This document shows positions 18,944 through 29,292 of a stretch of DNA of 64,000 bases, piece by piece; position 1 is the stretch's first letter; every line of letters begins with the position of its first letter. Made by a program: the position numbers and the translations under genes. The notes below the pieces were generated by a model that ran no database searches, was not told the DNA's origin, and saw only the letters and a program-made list of their open reading frames with translations. This DNA comes from Hydrotalea sp. (GTDB lineage Bacteria; Bacteroidota; Bacteroidia; Chitinophagales; Chitinophagaceae), in the NCBI GenBank assembly GCA_027364735.1, contig DAHXOT010000043.1, positions 24,896 through 88,895 of the forward strand. Direction: 5' to 3'.

Positions 18944-19014
18944 AGCAAAATTGAGGTAATTCTTGAATTGAAATACTGTTCAAGCATATCTTTCAACAAC
19001 AACTCATCAAATAT

Positions 19015-19776
19015 TTATTTATTAAGATATAAATGAAAAGTATCTCCACGCAAACCCACACGCATAGATTCTAATGGCAATACTTCCGATGGTGCAATAT
19101 TTCCTAAATTAACATTGCAACTTAATAATTCAAGAAAATATAATTGCTGTGCTTTTTGAGGAGCTTCCCAAATAATTTTTTCGCCTGGTATTTGCGTAAG
19201 AATTTCTTCAACCAATCCTTGGCGAACTTCGCCACTATCTCTGTAAATACCTACATTACCTGCTTCTCTGGCTTCGGCTATTACATAAGATGCTCCGGCC
19301 GATAATTCTGCTCGCATTAACTCAACCCATTTATACGGCGGCATAATATTTTTTGCATCTTTACTTCCTACTTCACTTAAAATGGTAGCATATTGGGTAA
19401 GTTTTTCAATATATCCGCATTTTTCGGAATGAGGTATGGTAATAGAACCATCGCTTACTTCCATATAATTAACACCAAAATCTTTACAAATAGCTATATA
19501 ATCGTCAATTTGATTTCGAATTAAAAAAGCTTCAAATAATGTTCCTCCAAAATAAATTGGCATACCATAATTACGATACACATTTATTTTTTCACTTAAA
19601 TTAGGTGTAACATAAGAGGTTCCAAAACCTAATTTAACTATATCTACATGCGGGCCGGCGACTTCTAAAAAATTTTTTACTTCATTAATGCTAAGTCCCT
19701 TATCCATTACCATTGTAATTCCGTGATTTCTTGGTTTCTGAGTACGAGTTGGAATTTGAGTTAAATTAAAATTCAT
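19015..19776 (-). CDS. comA: Phosphosulfolactate synthase (ComA family)
   Basis: The family adds sulfite to phosphoenolpyruvate to give (2R)-phospho-3-sulfolactate, first step of coenzyme M synthesis in methanogens. The 253 residues include GITMVMDKGLSINEV, VDIVKLGFGTSYVTPNL, IYFGGTLFEAFLIRNQ, NYMEVSDGSI and VIAEAREAGNVGIYR, which cover the TIM-barrel active site. I chose the Met at 19776 because a TACTTTTG site lies just upstream (19804-19797). A methanogen role is impossible here; a sulfonolipid (cysteate/capnine) precursor role is an inference. Confidence 0.88.
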   Translation of the reverse strand: MNFNLTQIPTRTQKPRNHGITMVMDKGLSINEVKNFLEVAGPHVDIVKLGFGTSYVTPNLSEKINVYRNYGMPIYFGGTLFEAFLIRNQIDDYIAICKDFGVNYMEVSDGSITIPHSEKCGYIEKLTQYATILSEVGSKDAKNIMPPYKWVELMRAELSAGASYVIAEAREAGNVGIYRDSGEVRQGLVEEILTQIPGEKIIWEAPQKAQQLYFLELLSCNVNLGNIAPSEVLPLESMRVGLRGDTFHLYLNK

Positions 19777-19796
19777 CTTAAGGTTTTTAAACGCAG

Positions 19797-19804
19797 CAAA
19801 AGTA
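19797..19804 (-). promoter_or_regulatory. -7 promoter element for the phosphosulfolactate synthase gene
   Basis: TACTTTTG on the minus strand, 20 bases before the chosen ATG; it falls inside the longer reading frame and so argues for the shorter start. No -33 TTG is seen at the right distance. Confidence 0.4.
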
Positions 19805-19859
19805 ATGTAATTCAAAATACTGATTGTGACTTAAATAACATGAGCAGCGATATGTTGTG

Positions 19860-21350
19860 TTAAATTTTTTTTCCTTTTTTACATTGTGCTATAATATCTA
19901 CTACCTGACTATTTTGTAAAATAGATGGATTAATTTCTATAAATTTTTTAAGTAGTTTAGGCGATTTTGTCATAGCATTTTCGAATTGCAATAAAGCTTC
20001 TTTTGATTTTCCTAATAAAAATAAAATTGCACTATAATAAAACAAAAAAATTGCTTTTTTACCATCGGTAGCATAAATAGCTGCCAATGTTTGTTCTGCA
20101 GCTTCTTCAAAATATGCTGCTTTTAATAGGCAACGAATTAAAGCTTCCCAACCCGATGCATTTCGAGGTTTTAAACGAACTACATTTCCAAAATAAATAA
20201 TTGCTTCTTTAAAGTGAGCAATATTCATTTTACACTCTCCCATTGCCAAATTATACTCTATTACATTTCGGCTGATGCGCAGTGCATTTTCCAAATTTTT
20301 AATTGCTTGCTGCCACTGTTTTTCTTGCATATAGGTTGTGGCAATTTTATAATGAAGTTTACTATCTTCAGGGCTTAGATGTACTGCTTTTTTATAATGA
20401 AATCTTGCTTGAGCGTAGTTTTCCAAGCGATGATAACAATGCCCTATTGCTTCGTAAATAACATCTTCGGGTCTTGAAAGTTCCAATACTTTATCTAATA
20501 CTTCAATAGCATCTTTGTATTTTCTCAGTCGCAAATAAGCATCGCCCATGTTGCGGTATGCGTAATCAAATTTTTCATCTATTGCAACAGCATATTGATA
20601 TGCATCTATTGATTTTTCGTACAGTTTTAATCCTTGATAAGCTGCACCTAAATTAAACCAAGCAATTTCATTGTAAGGGTATTCGTTAATGATGTTGTTA
20701 TGTATTTTTATACTTTCTTCATTTCGCCCTGTAAAATCAGTCCAAAAACATATTTTATATAATGCTTCTTCATTAGTAGGTTCTTCTTGCAATATCCAAA
20801 CTAAGCAATCAAAAACTTTATCAAATTCTTCATAATCATCGTATACATCGGCTAATTCAAATAAAAGATCTACTTTTTCTTCACCTTCAAAAAGCTGTAA
20901 AGCATCTTTCAATAAATCAACTGCTTTTTGCTGCTGATCTAATGCCAAATATGCATCTGTTTTTAATATGTACAAATTAATATCCGAGCTGTCAAATAAT
21001 TCGGCAGTTTCTAAAACTTCTAAAGCTTTATCATATTTTCTGGTAGCTAAAAGAATATCGGCTTTTTTAATCATTAATTGAGAAGAATATGGAAACAATT
21101 GTAAGGCAATTTCGCAAGCTGTATATGCTTCAGTTAAATCATCTTTATCATCAAAATAGTCAATAATACGTTCAAAGGCTTCCTCTTCAAGAAAAGAGTA
21201 CTGCCTGCCCAACTTTAAATTTTGGTATTGTTTTATTAACTCTTCTAACTCTTCCCTGCCTTCTTGTTGGTACGAATTTTCTTTAATTACATGGATTAGT
21301 TTATCCAAATTAACCGAAAAAAGAAAAAAAAACAAGTTTTCAGGCAACAT
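19860..21350 (-). CDS. Tetratricopeptide repeat protein
   Basis: A 496-residue protein made almost wholly of TPR helical pairs, for example LFPYSSQLMIKKADILLAT, YPYNEIAWFNLGAAYQGL, FDYAYRNMGDAYLRLRKYKD and SPEDSKLHYKIATTYMQEKQ; about ten repeats can be counted. TPRs serve as protein-protein scaffolds. The first residues are hydrophobic but do not make a clear signal peptide, so it is probably cytoplasmic. It follows (on the minus strand, upstream of) the phosphosulfolactate synthase gene. Partner unknown. Confidence 0.9.
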   Translation of the reverse strand: MLPENLFFFLFSVNLDKLIHVIKENSYQQEGREELEELIKQYQNLKLGRQYSFLEEEAFERIIDYFDDKDDLTEAYTACEIALQLFPYSSQLMIKKADILLATRKYDKALEVLETAELFDSSDINLYILKTDAYLALDQQQKAVDLLKDALQLFEGEEKVDLLFELADVYDDYEEFDKVFDCLVWILQEEPTNEEALYKICFWTDFTGRNEESIKIHNNIINEYPYNEIAWFNLGAAYQGLKLYEKSIDAYQYAVAIDEKFDYAYRNMGDAYLRLRKYKDAIEVLDKVLELSRPEDVIYEAIGHCYHRLENYAQARFHYKKAVHLSPEDSKLHYKIATTYMQEKQWQQAIKNLENALRISRNVIEYNLAMGECKMNIAHFKEAIIYFGNVVRLKPRNASGWEALIRCLLKAAYFEEAAEQTLAAIYATDGKKAIFLFYYSAILFLLGKSKEALLQFENAMTKSPKLLKKFIEINPSILQNSQVVDIIAQCKKGKKI

Positions 21351-21420
21351 TTTTAACTGTTTACAGTATCATAACTTAGAAAATTGTTAAATTATTCAGA
21401 AATACCTTAATTTTGAGTCA

Positions 21421-21768
21421 ATGTTTAAGTCAATTAAATTTTCTAAGATAGCTTTTGCCTTGTTGCTTATTTTAGCAACCGAAGCTGCTATTGCTGCTAT
21501 TTCTTCCGGAATTTCGGATGAAAGAAATAAAAACAGCAAATATTCTTTGAGAATTTTAAGCAGATATTCTCATAAATTTATTCCGCTTGGCACTTTAAAA
21601 GCAGATTTATTACTTTCCGGCTCTCAAATTGTTTCTCAGAATAAAATTTCGGGAGGATCTGATTTAAACTCTCTTCTACAATTTTATCATGGAAATACTA
21701 CGTACAGTTTTCCTTATAAGTTTAAAATAAGGGTTCCTAAATTTAAAACTCCTTCTCGCAATAATTAA
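21421..21768 (+). CDS. Small exported protein of unknown function
   Basis: A 115-residue protein with an N-terminal hydrophobic stretch (IAFALLLILATEAAIAA) that looks like a signal peptide or anchor, followed by a basic, serine-rich segment. No family recognised. It starts 70 bases from the divergent TPR gene and ends 8 bases from the convergent gene at 21777. Codon use looks like that of its neighbours, which supports a real gene. Confidence 0.65.
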   Translation: MFKSIKFSKIAFALLLILATEAAIAAISSGISDERNKNSKYSLRILSRYSHKFIPLGTLKADLLLSGSQIVSQNKISGGSDLNSLLQFYHGNTTYSFPYKFKIRVPKFKTPSRNN

Positions 21769-21776
21769 ATCGGGTA

Positions 21777-22412
21777 TTAGTTGGGTATTAATCTATATCC
21801 TTCTGTAGGCACATCGAATACATGAATGGGAATAGGATTAAAATTAATTTTAGTGGCTACATATTGTATTGTATTTAATTTATTATCGGTTGTTTGAAAA
21901 GCCAAAATTAATCCGGGTACATCTTTAAAAACATATTCATATTCCTTTACAGATGGGATAATAGAGGGCACATAAAACACCGTGTATAAGTTTTTATTCC
22001 CAGTATTTATTTCTACTTTTTTACATTCATATCCCAATATGTTTTTTGTTTCTGACTGAAATTTAAGCTCCAGCGAATCGAATTTTTTATTGGCTTCTAC
22101 CCATTCTTTCGTATTTAGCCTATTAATGAATTTGTTATTCCCAAATTCTCTAAGTACCACAGCTTCCTTTAACGATTTATCAAAAAATGTTGTTTGCTTG
22201 AATGCAGGACTCACCAAATCTATCCTAACATTATTTGCTTTTATATATACTGTTTCAGAACTTAATTTCAGTGTTTCGTGTAAATCAGAATCGTCAGCAC
22301 TTATTAAATTAATAGCATAATTAATAGTACATTCTGCCACTGTTCTTTGCTGTGCATGTATTGCAATTGTAAAAACAATCAATAAAAAAATAGTGAGTAA
22401 TACTTTCTTCAT
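21777..22412 (-). CDS. Exported GLPGLI-like protein
   Basis: A 211-residue protein with a clear signal peptide (MKKVLLTIFLLIVFTIAIHA). The body, with FETKNILGYECKKVEI-like wording (SETKNILGYECKKVEINTG) followed by YVPSIIPSVKEY and DVPGLILAFQT, resembles the GLPGLI / DUF4412 families of Bacteroidota, in which a conserved Cys and the PGL turn occur. Function of these families is unknown; a periplasmic beta-rich lipoprotein-carrier-like fold is possible. It lies upstream of nothing on its strand before the TPR gene region and is separated from yidC by a terminator. Confidence 0.75.
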   Translation of the reverse strand: MKKVLLTIFLLIVFTIAIHAQQRTVAECTINYAINLISADDSDLHETLKLSSETVYIKANNVRIDLVSPAFKQTTFFDKSLKEAVVLREFGNNKFINRLNTKEWVEANKKFDSLELKFQSETKNILGYECKKVEINTGNKNLYTVFYVPSIIPSVKEYEYVFKDVPGLILAFQTTDNKLNTIQYVATKINFNPIPIHVFDVPTEGYRLIPN

Positions 22413-22452
22413 TCAACGTTTTATATTACTGTAAACTTAAGGTAATTAGCAT

Positions 22453-22475
22453 AAAAAATCCCGTTTTAAACGGGA
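22453..22475 (-). terminator. Intrinsic terminator after yidC
   Basis: On the minus strand TCCCGTTTAAAACGGGA followed by TTTTTT, 25 bases past the yidC stop. Confidence 0.85.
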
Positions 22476-22500
22476 CTTTTATTTAATATTTTCTACAACT

Positions 22501-24354
22501 TTATTTTTTATTTTGCTGCGTTTTATTTTTCATATCCTGAACTTTTTTTTGAGATTCCATTACTTGCTCATAACGTTCAGCCCATTTACTTTTTTTCTTT
22601 GGCTGCTTTCTTTTTTCATCAATTTTTGCCAAAATTTTATCATGATCAATAATATATTTCTGAATTACAAATTGCTGAATAATAGTTAACGTATTAGATA
22701 CTGTATAATACCATGTTAATGCTGCCGGTAGTCTGTTAAAAATAAATAACATCATAAATGGAAAGATATAAGGCATATATTTCATTGCAGGATTATCTTG
22801 GGTTGGTGTCATAGACATGTTATAAATAGATAGTACAAACTGGCCTGCAATTGCCAATATGGTAAATAAGCTGATATGATCGCCAAAACCAGGAATAGTA
22901 AAGGGCAAATGTGCTATGGAATCGTATACCGATAAATCTTTTGCCCAAAGAAAAGCATGCCCACGAACTGCAATATTAGAATTAAAGAAACTATACAATG
23001 CAACAAATATGGGTAACTGAACCAATGCCGGAATACAACCACCTAAAGGATATACACCTGCTTCTCTAAACAACTTCATTTGTTCCATAGCAAAGCCTTG
23101 CTGATCGGCTCCAAATTTTGCTTTTAAAGTATCTAATTCAGGCCGCATCACTTTCATTTTAGCACCGCTTAAATAACTACTATATGTTAATGGAGAAGTA
23201 ATTAAACGAATGAAAATGGTTAATAACATAATAGCCCATCCCAAATTACTTACCATACCGGTAAGAAAATGAAATACAGGCATGATAATGTATTTATTAA
23301 CCGGACGAACAAAGGCATACATATCTCTTCCCAAGTTTACAATACGATCCATTTCCGGAGCTGCGCCTTTTAAAATGGTATAATCATTGGGCCCATAAAA
23401 TAATTGTAAAGGAATAGAAACAGATGCAGCCGGTGTAATTTTCATTTGCAATGCAGCTTCCACTTCAGATAAAGTAGTAGTAGAATCTGTTTTTCTTGCC
23501 CAAGAAACTTGTCCGCCTTCAAAACCTGCTTTTTTAGCAATTAAAGTAGTATTGAAGAATTGTTGTACAACACTTATCCATTGTACGGGTTTTTCAAACT
23601 TTTTCTCTGTTTTTGCTGAAATGTAATCAAATTCATTTCCTTCAGAAAAACAAATATTACTCATTTGTCTTTCATATTGTACAGATTGCTCATGTTGTTG
23701 CGGTTCCGATTTCCAAATAAAATTTAAAGAATTTCCGCTCAATAATTTATCGGCGCCAACTAAATTAATATCCCAATCAATCACATAACTATCTTTTCTA
23801 ATAGTATATTGATGTGAGATTGATTTACCGGTAGCAGAATCATTAATAGTAAAACTAATGCTCTGAGAACTATCCGAATTTTTAATTACAACTGAAGGTG
23901 TAAAAAATAAATTATTAATTGAGGTAGCATTATTATTTGCCGTATTAATACTGTATGCTAAATCATCATTGGCATTGCCTAATTCAACAGGTTTACCATC
24001 GAATGAATGATATTTTTTTAACTGAACCGATCTAACTCGCCCTCCTTTAGTAGAGAATATGACTTTAATTACATCATTTTCAACAGTTATTAATTGCTCG
24101 GTTCCTAAGGCAGCATGAGTAAAATTTCCTGCAGCAGAAATTTTAACAACCGAATCTCTTTTTAACGAATCTATTCTTGCTGCTACAGAATCTGTTGGTT
24201 TTATTCTTGCTGCATTTACCAAAGCAATAGAATCTTCTTTATGTTTTTGTAAGTTAATATATGCCTGCTGCTGTTTATTGGTAAACCAAAAAAAAGCAAC
24301 AAATAATATTCCTAATAACACAAACCCGATTACGGAATTTTTATCCAAATTCAT
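22501..24354 (-). CDS. yidC: Membrane protein insertase YidC
   Basis: YidC inserts and folds inner-membrane proteins with or without Sec. The 617 residues show an N-terminal membrane anchor (IGFVLLGILFVAFFWF, 9-24), a large periplasmic beta-supersandwich domain, and a C-terminal core of membrane helices from about residue 350 (GMVSNLGWAIMLLTIFIRLI, PLGGCIPALVQLPIFVALYS) with the conserved positively charged groove residue in FIRL. The tail is basic and lysine-rich, as in YidC forms that contact ribosomes. It is usually next to pyrG in Bacteroidota; here a DUF4407 gene intervenes. Confidence 0.97.
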   Translation of the reverse strand: MNLDKNSVIGFVLLGILFVAFFWFTNKQQQAYINLQKHKEDSIALVNAARIKPTDSVAARIDSLKRDSVVKISAAGNFTHAALGTEQLITVENDVIKVIFSTKGGRVRSVQLKKYHSFDGKPVELGNANDDLAYSINTANNNATSINNLFFTPSVVIKNSDSSQSISFTINDSATGKSISHQYTIRKDSYVIDWDINLVGADKLLSGNSLNFIWKSEPQQHEQSVQYERQMSNICFSEGNEFDYISAKTEKKFEKPVQWISVVQQFFNTTLIAKKAGFEGGQVSWARKTDSTTTLSEVEAALQMKITPAASVSIPLQLFYGPNDYTILKGAAPEMDRIVNLGRDMYAFVRPVNKYIIMPVFHFLTGMVSNLGWAIMLLTIFIRLITSPLTYSSYLSGAKMKVMRPELDTLKAKFGADQQGFAMEQMKLFREAGVYPLGGCIPALVQLPIFVALYSFFNSNIAVRGHAFLWAKDLSVYDSIAHLPFTIPGFGDHISLFTILAIAGQFVLSIYNMSMTPTQDNPAMKYMPYIFPFMMLFIFNRLPAALTWYYTVSNTLTIIQQFVIQKYIIDHDKILAKIDEKRKQPKKKSKWAERYEQVMESQKKVQDMKNKTQQNKK

Positions 24355-24374
24355 AATTTACATTTATTGAGCGG

Positions 24375-24404
24375 CAAAGGTAGGGATTGAAAGTTGATTG
24401 CAAA
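24375..24404 (-). promoter_or_regulatory. Bacteroidota-type promoter for yidC
   Basis: TACCTTTG (24382-24375, minus strand) with TTTG at 24404-24401 upstream, spacing 18 bases; this is the best-formed promoter of the window. The ATG of yidC follows 20 bases downstream. Confidence 0.6.
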
Positions 24405-24598
24405 TTCTGAATTTTACATTTAACTTAAATAACATATAAGCAGGTACAACTGCATTACTTTCCTAAAACAAACCGCTTATATATAATATTGTCCTTTGGG
24501 CTTTTTAACTTTCTTACACCAAAATTTTATATTTCCTTTATAGCGTTTTTACTTCAACCGGTTCCAACTTCTACCCATTTATTATTTAATATTTTTTT

Positions 24599-25789
24599 AT
24601 GAAAGAAAGTTTTAACAGCTTATCTCAAAGAGAAAATTATGCTGTAACCAAATGGAATAAATTTTTATGGTGGTTGGCAACTGCAGAAAAAGAATTATTA
24701 CAAGATTGTGTAATTGACCGAAACCGGTATGCAATTATTGGCACAACTGTTTTAGGCACATGGCTTTTTGCTACAATTGCATGGGGATACTTTTTTAATA
24801 TTGCAACACATACCATTCTTGCCTCTATACTATTGGGAATTTTTATGGGAGGAATGATTTTAATAATTGATAGAGCATTAATAAAAGGCATTAGCAAGTG
24901 GAATAAAAACAAATTTTTACCCTTAGCTTTTAGAGGCATATTGGCTATTGCTATTGGCACATTTATGGCACAACCTGCTTTATTGTATTTGTTCGATAAA
25001 GAAATTCATGTACAAATATCTTTAGATAACGAACAAAAGAAAAAAGAAAAATTAGTACAAATAGCCACTGTTTATGCTACCGAAAAAAAAGAGCTCATCG
25101 ATAAAAAAATAATACTACAACAGCAAATTGATGAGAGATATAAAACAATGATTGCTGCAAGAAATAATTTTATTGCAGAAGCCGATGGAACCGGCGGCAC
25201 AAAAAAAATTGGTTTAAAAGATATTGCTTTAGCTAAACAAAAAGAATATGAACATAGTGCAATGGAATATCAAAATATAGTTACCACTACATTACCACAA
25301 TTAAGAACTATTGATAGTACATTAAATGCCATTGCCATAGCAACCAACCAAGAACAAATATTATTTACCACTTTATTAAATGATGGATTTTTAACAAGAA
25401 TTGAGGCTTTAAACAATTTACTAAAAACCAATACTGCCTTACAGTTTAGATATTATTTATTGGTTTTTATTTTATTAATGATAGAACTAATGCCCGTACT
25501 CTCTAAAACTATTTTGCCTGCAGGTACTTATGAAGAAAAAGTGCTGTTACGCGAAAAATTAGAAAAAACATTGGTTCAAGAAAATATACAGCATGAACAA
25601 GAATTAAAAGAATTGTATAACCAACTATCTACCCAACAAAATAAAGATTCTTTACAACAATTTTTTGCAGAAATAACCAAACAAAAAAAAGAAAAAATTC
25701 AGCAAGAATTAAATGAACCCGATTTAAAAACTATTGATCAAAGTTGGAATAACATAAAAAGAAGTATGCTATTGAAAGAGGAAATATAA
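24599..25789 (+). CDS. DUF4407 membrane protein
   Basis: A 396-residue membrane protein. Membrane segments are visible near residues 50-70 (TTVLGTWLFATIAWGYFF), 75-95 (LASILLGIFMGGMILII), 110-130 and 285-302 (FRYYLLVFILLMIELMPVLS). Between the second pair and the last lies a long charged coiled coil (about 140-270), and the C terminus is again a lysine/glutamine-rich coil. This layout, with the DRALIKG turn after the second helix, is typical of the DUF4407 family, whose function is unknown. It sits on the opposite strand between pyrG and yidC. Confidence 0.8.
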   Translation: MKESFNSLSQRENYAVTKWNKFLWWLATAEKELLQDCVIDRNRYAIIGTTVLGTWLFATIAWGYFFNIATHTILASILLGIFMGGMILIIDRALIKGISKWNKNKFLPLAFRGILAIAIGTFMAQPALLYLFDKEIHVQISLDNEQKKKEKLVQIATVYATEKKELIDKKIILQQQIDERYKTMIAARNNFIAEADGTGGTKKIGLKDIALAKQKEYEHSAMEYQNIVTTTLPQLRTIDSTLNAIAIATNQEQILFTTLLNDGFLTRIEALNNLLKTNTALQFRYYLLVFILLMIELMPVLSKTILPAGTYEEKVLLREKLEKTLVQENIQHEQELKELYNQLSTQQNKDSLQQFFAEITKQKKEKIQQELNEPDLKTIDQSWNNIKRSMLLKEEI

Positions 25790-25791
25790 AA

Positions 25792-25816
25792 CCCAAAAGC
25801 AATATTTGCTTCTGGG
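25792..25816. terminator. Hairpin between convergent DUF4407 and pyrG genes
   Basis: CCCAAAAGCAA / TTGCTTCTGGG, 11 bp with one mismatch and a three-base loop; it sits between the two stops. T-runs are weak on both sides. Confidence 0.5.
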
Positions 25817-25835
25817 CTTGTATTATGTTGAAGCC

Positions 25836-27774
<1,939 letters not shown>

Positions 27775-28650
27775 ATGAAAAAAATACTTTTACTATCCGC
27801 AGCAGCTTTTATTACGGCAACATTATTAAGCTATACCATAAAAAATCCAAAACCTACATTATATAGTGCCAATTGCTACAATAGCTGCTTTACTATAGAA
27901 ACCAAAAAAATGATTGAGTTAGATGCTGCTAAACCGGGTTTTACTTTATTACATCCCAACCCAAAAAAAATTATATTTAATAATCCTTTGGGGAAAATGA
28001 TTCAATATCCTACTTCCGATGGAACAAATGCGCAAGGTTATTTTATTCCATCTGCAACAAAAAGTAATAAGTGGCTAATTGTAATTCAAGAATGGTGGGG
28101 CTTAAATGATAATATTAAACACGAAGCCGATACTTTTTATAAAGAATTAGGCAATATAAATGTTATTGCTGTTGATATGTACGATGGTAAGGTGGCAACT
28201 GTGCCGGATAGTGCTATGAAAATAATGCGCAATGCCGATCCGGCAAGATTAGAAAATATTATAAAAGGTGCCATTACTTTGGCCGGTAAAGATGCAAAAA
28301 TTTACACCTTAGGCTGGTGCTTTGGAGGCGGTTGGAGTTTACAAGCAAGTATACTTGCAGGAAATAATGCAGCAGGATGTGTAATGTATTATGGCAGACC
28401 TGAGGAAAATATAGACCGCTTAAAAACAATTCACTGCGATGTTATTGGCTTTTTTGGAAATAAAGATCAAGGAATTACACCCGATGTAGTAAACCGCTTT
28501 GAAAAAAACATGAAAGAAGCTAAAAAAAATATGATGATTTACAGGTACGATGCAGGACATGGATTTGCTAATCCATCTAACCCAAGTTTTAATAAAGAAG
28601 CTACCGAAGATGCTCATCAAAAAGCAATTGCTTTTCTAAAAAAAAATTAA
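27775..28650 (+). CDS. Secreted dienelactone hydrolase family protein
   Basis: An alpha/beta hydrolase of the dienelactone hydrolase family, 291 residues from the chosen start MKKILLLSAAAFITATLL, which gives a clean signal peptide. The catalytic triad is visible: Cys182 in GWCFGGGW, Asp231 in GNKDQGITP and His262 in AGHGFAN. WWGLND near residue 108 is also family-typical. The substrate is unknown; periplasmic location argues against a role in chlorocatechol breakdown. Confidence 0.88.
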   Translation: MKKILLLSAAAFITATLLSYTIKNPKPTLYSANCYNSCFTIETKKMIELDAAKPGFTLLHPNPKKIIFNNPLGKMIQYPTSDGTNAQGYFIPSATKSNKWLIVIQEWWGLNDNIKHEADTFYKELGNINVIAVDMYDGKVATVPDSAMKIMRNADPARLENIIKGAITLAGKDAKIYTLGWCFGGGWSLQASILAGNNAAGCVMYYGRPEENIDRLKTIHCDVIGFFGNKDQGITPDVVNRFEKNMKEAKKNMMIYRYDAGHGFANPSNPSFNKEATEDAHQKAIAFLKKN

Positions 28651-28743
28651 TGAGTAATGTGTAATTTTTTAACTTACGATTAGTGTTAATAGCTTAACCG
28701 AAGTTTGTACTTTTATATATCATCTTTATCTTAAAAGAATTAT

Positions 28744-29238
28744 ATGAAAATTACCTACCTCTCGGCATTATTAACACTAAGCATTTTAAGTTGTACGAAT
28801 GAAAACAAAAAACTACAATCGCAAATTGATAGTTTACAAGTTCAATTAAATAAAACTTACAAACCTGGCTTTGGAGAATTTATGAGTAGCATTCAAGTGC
28901 ATCACGAAAAACTTTGGTTTGCCGGACAAAATAAAAACTGGAAATTAGCCGATTTTGAAATTCATGAATTAGAAGAAGCTTTACAAGGTATTCAAGAATA
29001 TTGTAAAGACAGGCCTGAAACCAAATCAATAGCTATGATAAATGCCGTGATAGATAGTGTACAAAAAACTATTCAACAAAAAAACATATTGGCATTTAAT
29101 AATAGCTTTATTGCTTTAACCAATACTTGTAATGAATGCCATCAAGCAACGCAACATGAATTTAATTTAATACAGCTTCCTACAACACCGCCATTTTCTA
29201 ATCAAACTTTTAAAGAAAAAAATAGCTTACATATTTAA
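28744..29238 (+). CDS. Lipoprotein with C-terminal heme-binding motif
   Basis: A 164-residue exported protein: signal peptide ending at Cys17 (LSILSC, a lipobox), a short coiled coil (NKKLQSQIDSLQVQLNK), then a helical body ending in CNECH (129-133), a CxxCH site for covalent heme c. Four-helix layout with the CxxCH near the C terminus resembles cytochrome c' type proteins. No electron-transfer partner is encoded nearby; it stands between the hydrolase gene and the convergent GH13 gene. Confidence 0.75.
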   Translation: MKITYLSALLTLSILSCTNENKKLQSQIDSLQVQLNKTYKPGFGEFMSSIQVHHEKLWFAGQNKNWKLADFEIHELEEALQGIQEYCKDRPETKSIAMINAVIDSVQKTIQQKNILAFNNSFIALTNTCNECHQATQHEFNLIQLPTTPPFSNQTFKEKNSLHI

Positions 29239-29244
29239 TGCAAA

Positions 29245-29276
29245 AAGCGAGGCAGATTGAATAATTTGCCTCGCTT
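29245..29276. terminator. Bidirectional terminator
   Basis: AAGCGAGGCA / TGCCTCGCTT, 10-bp perfect stem with a 12-base loop between the convergent heme lipoprotein and GH13 genes. Confidence 0.75.
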
Positions 29277-29292
29277 AATATTATTAATAACG

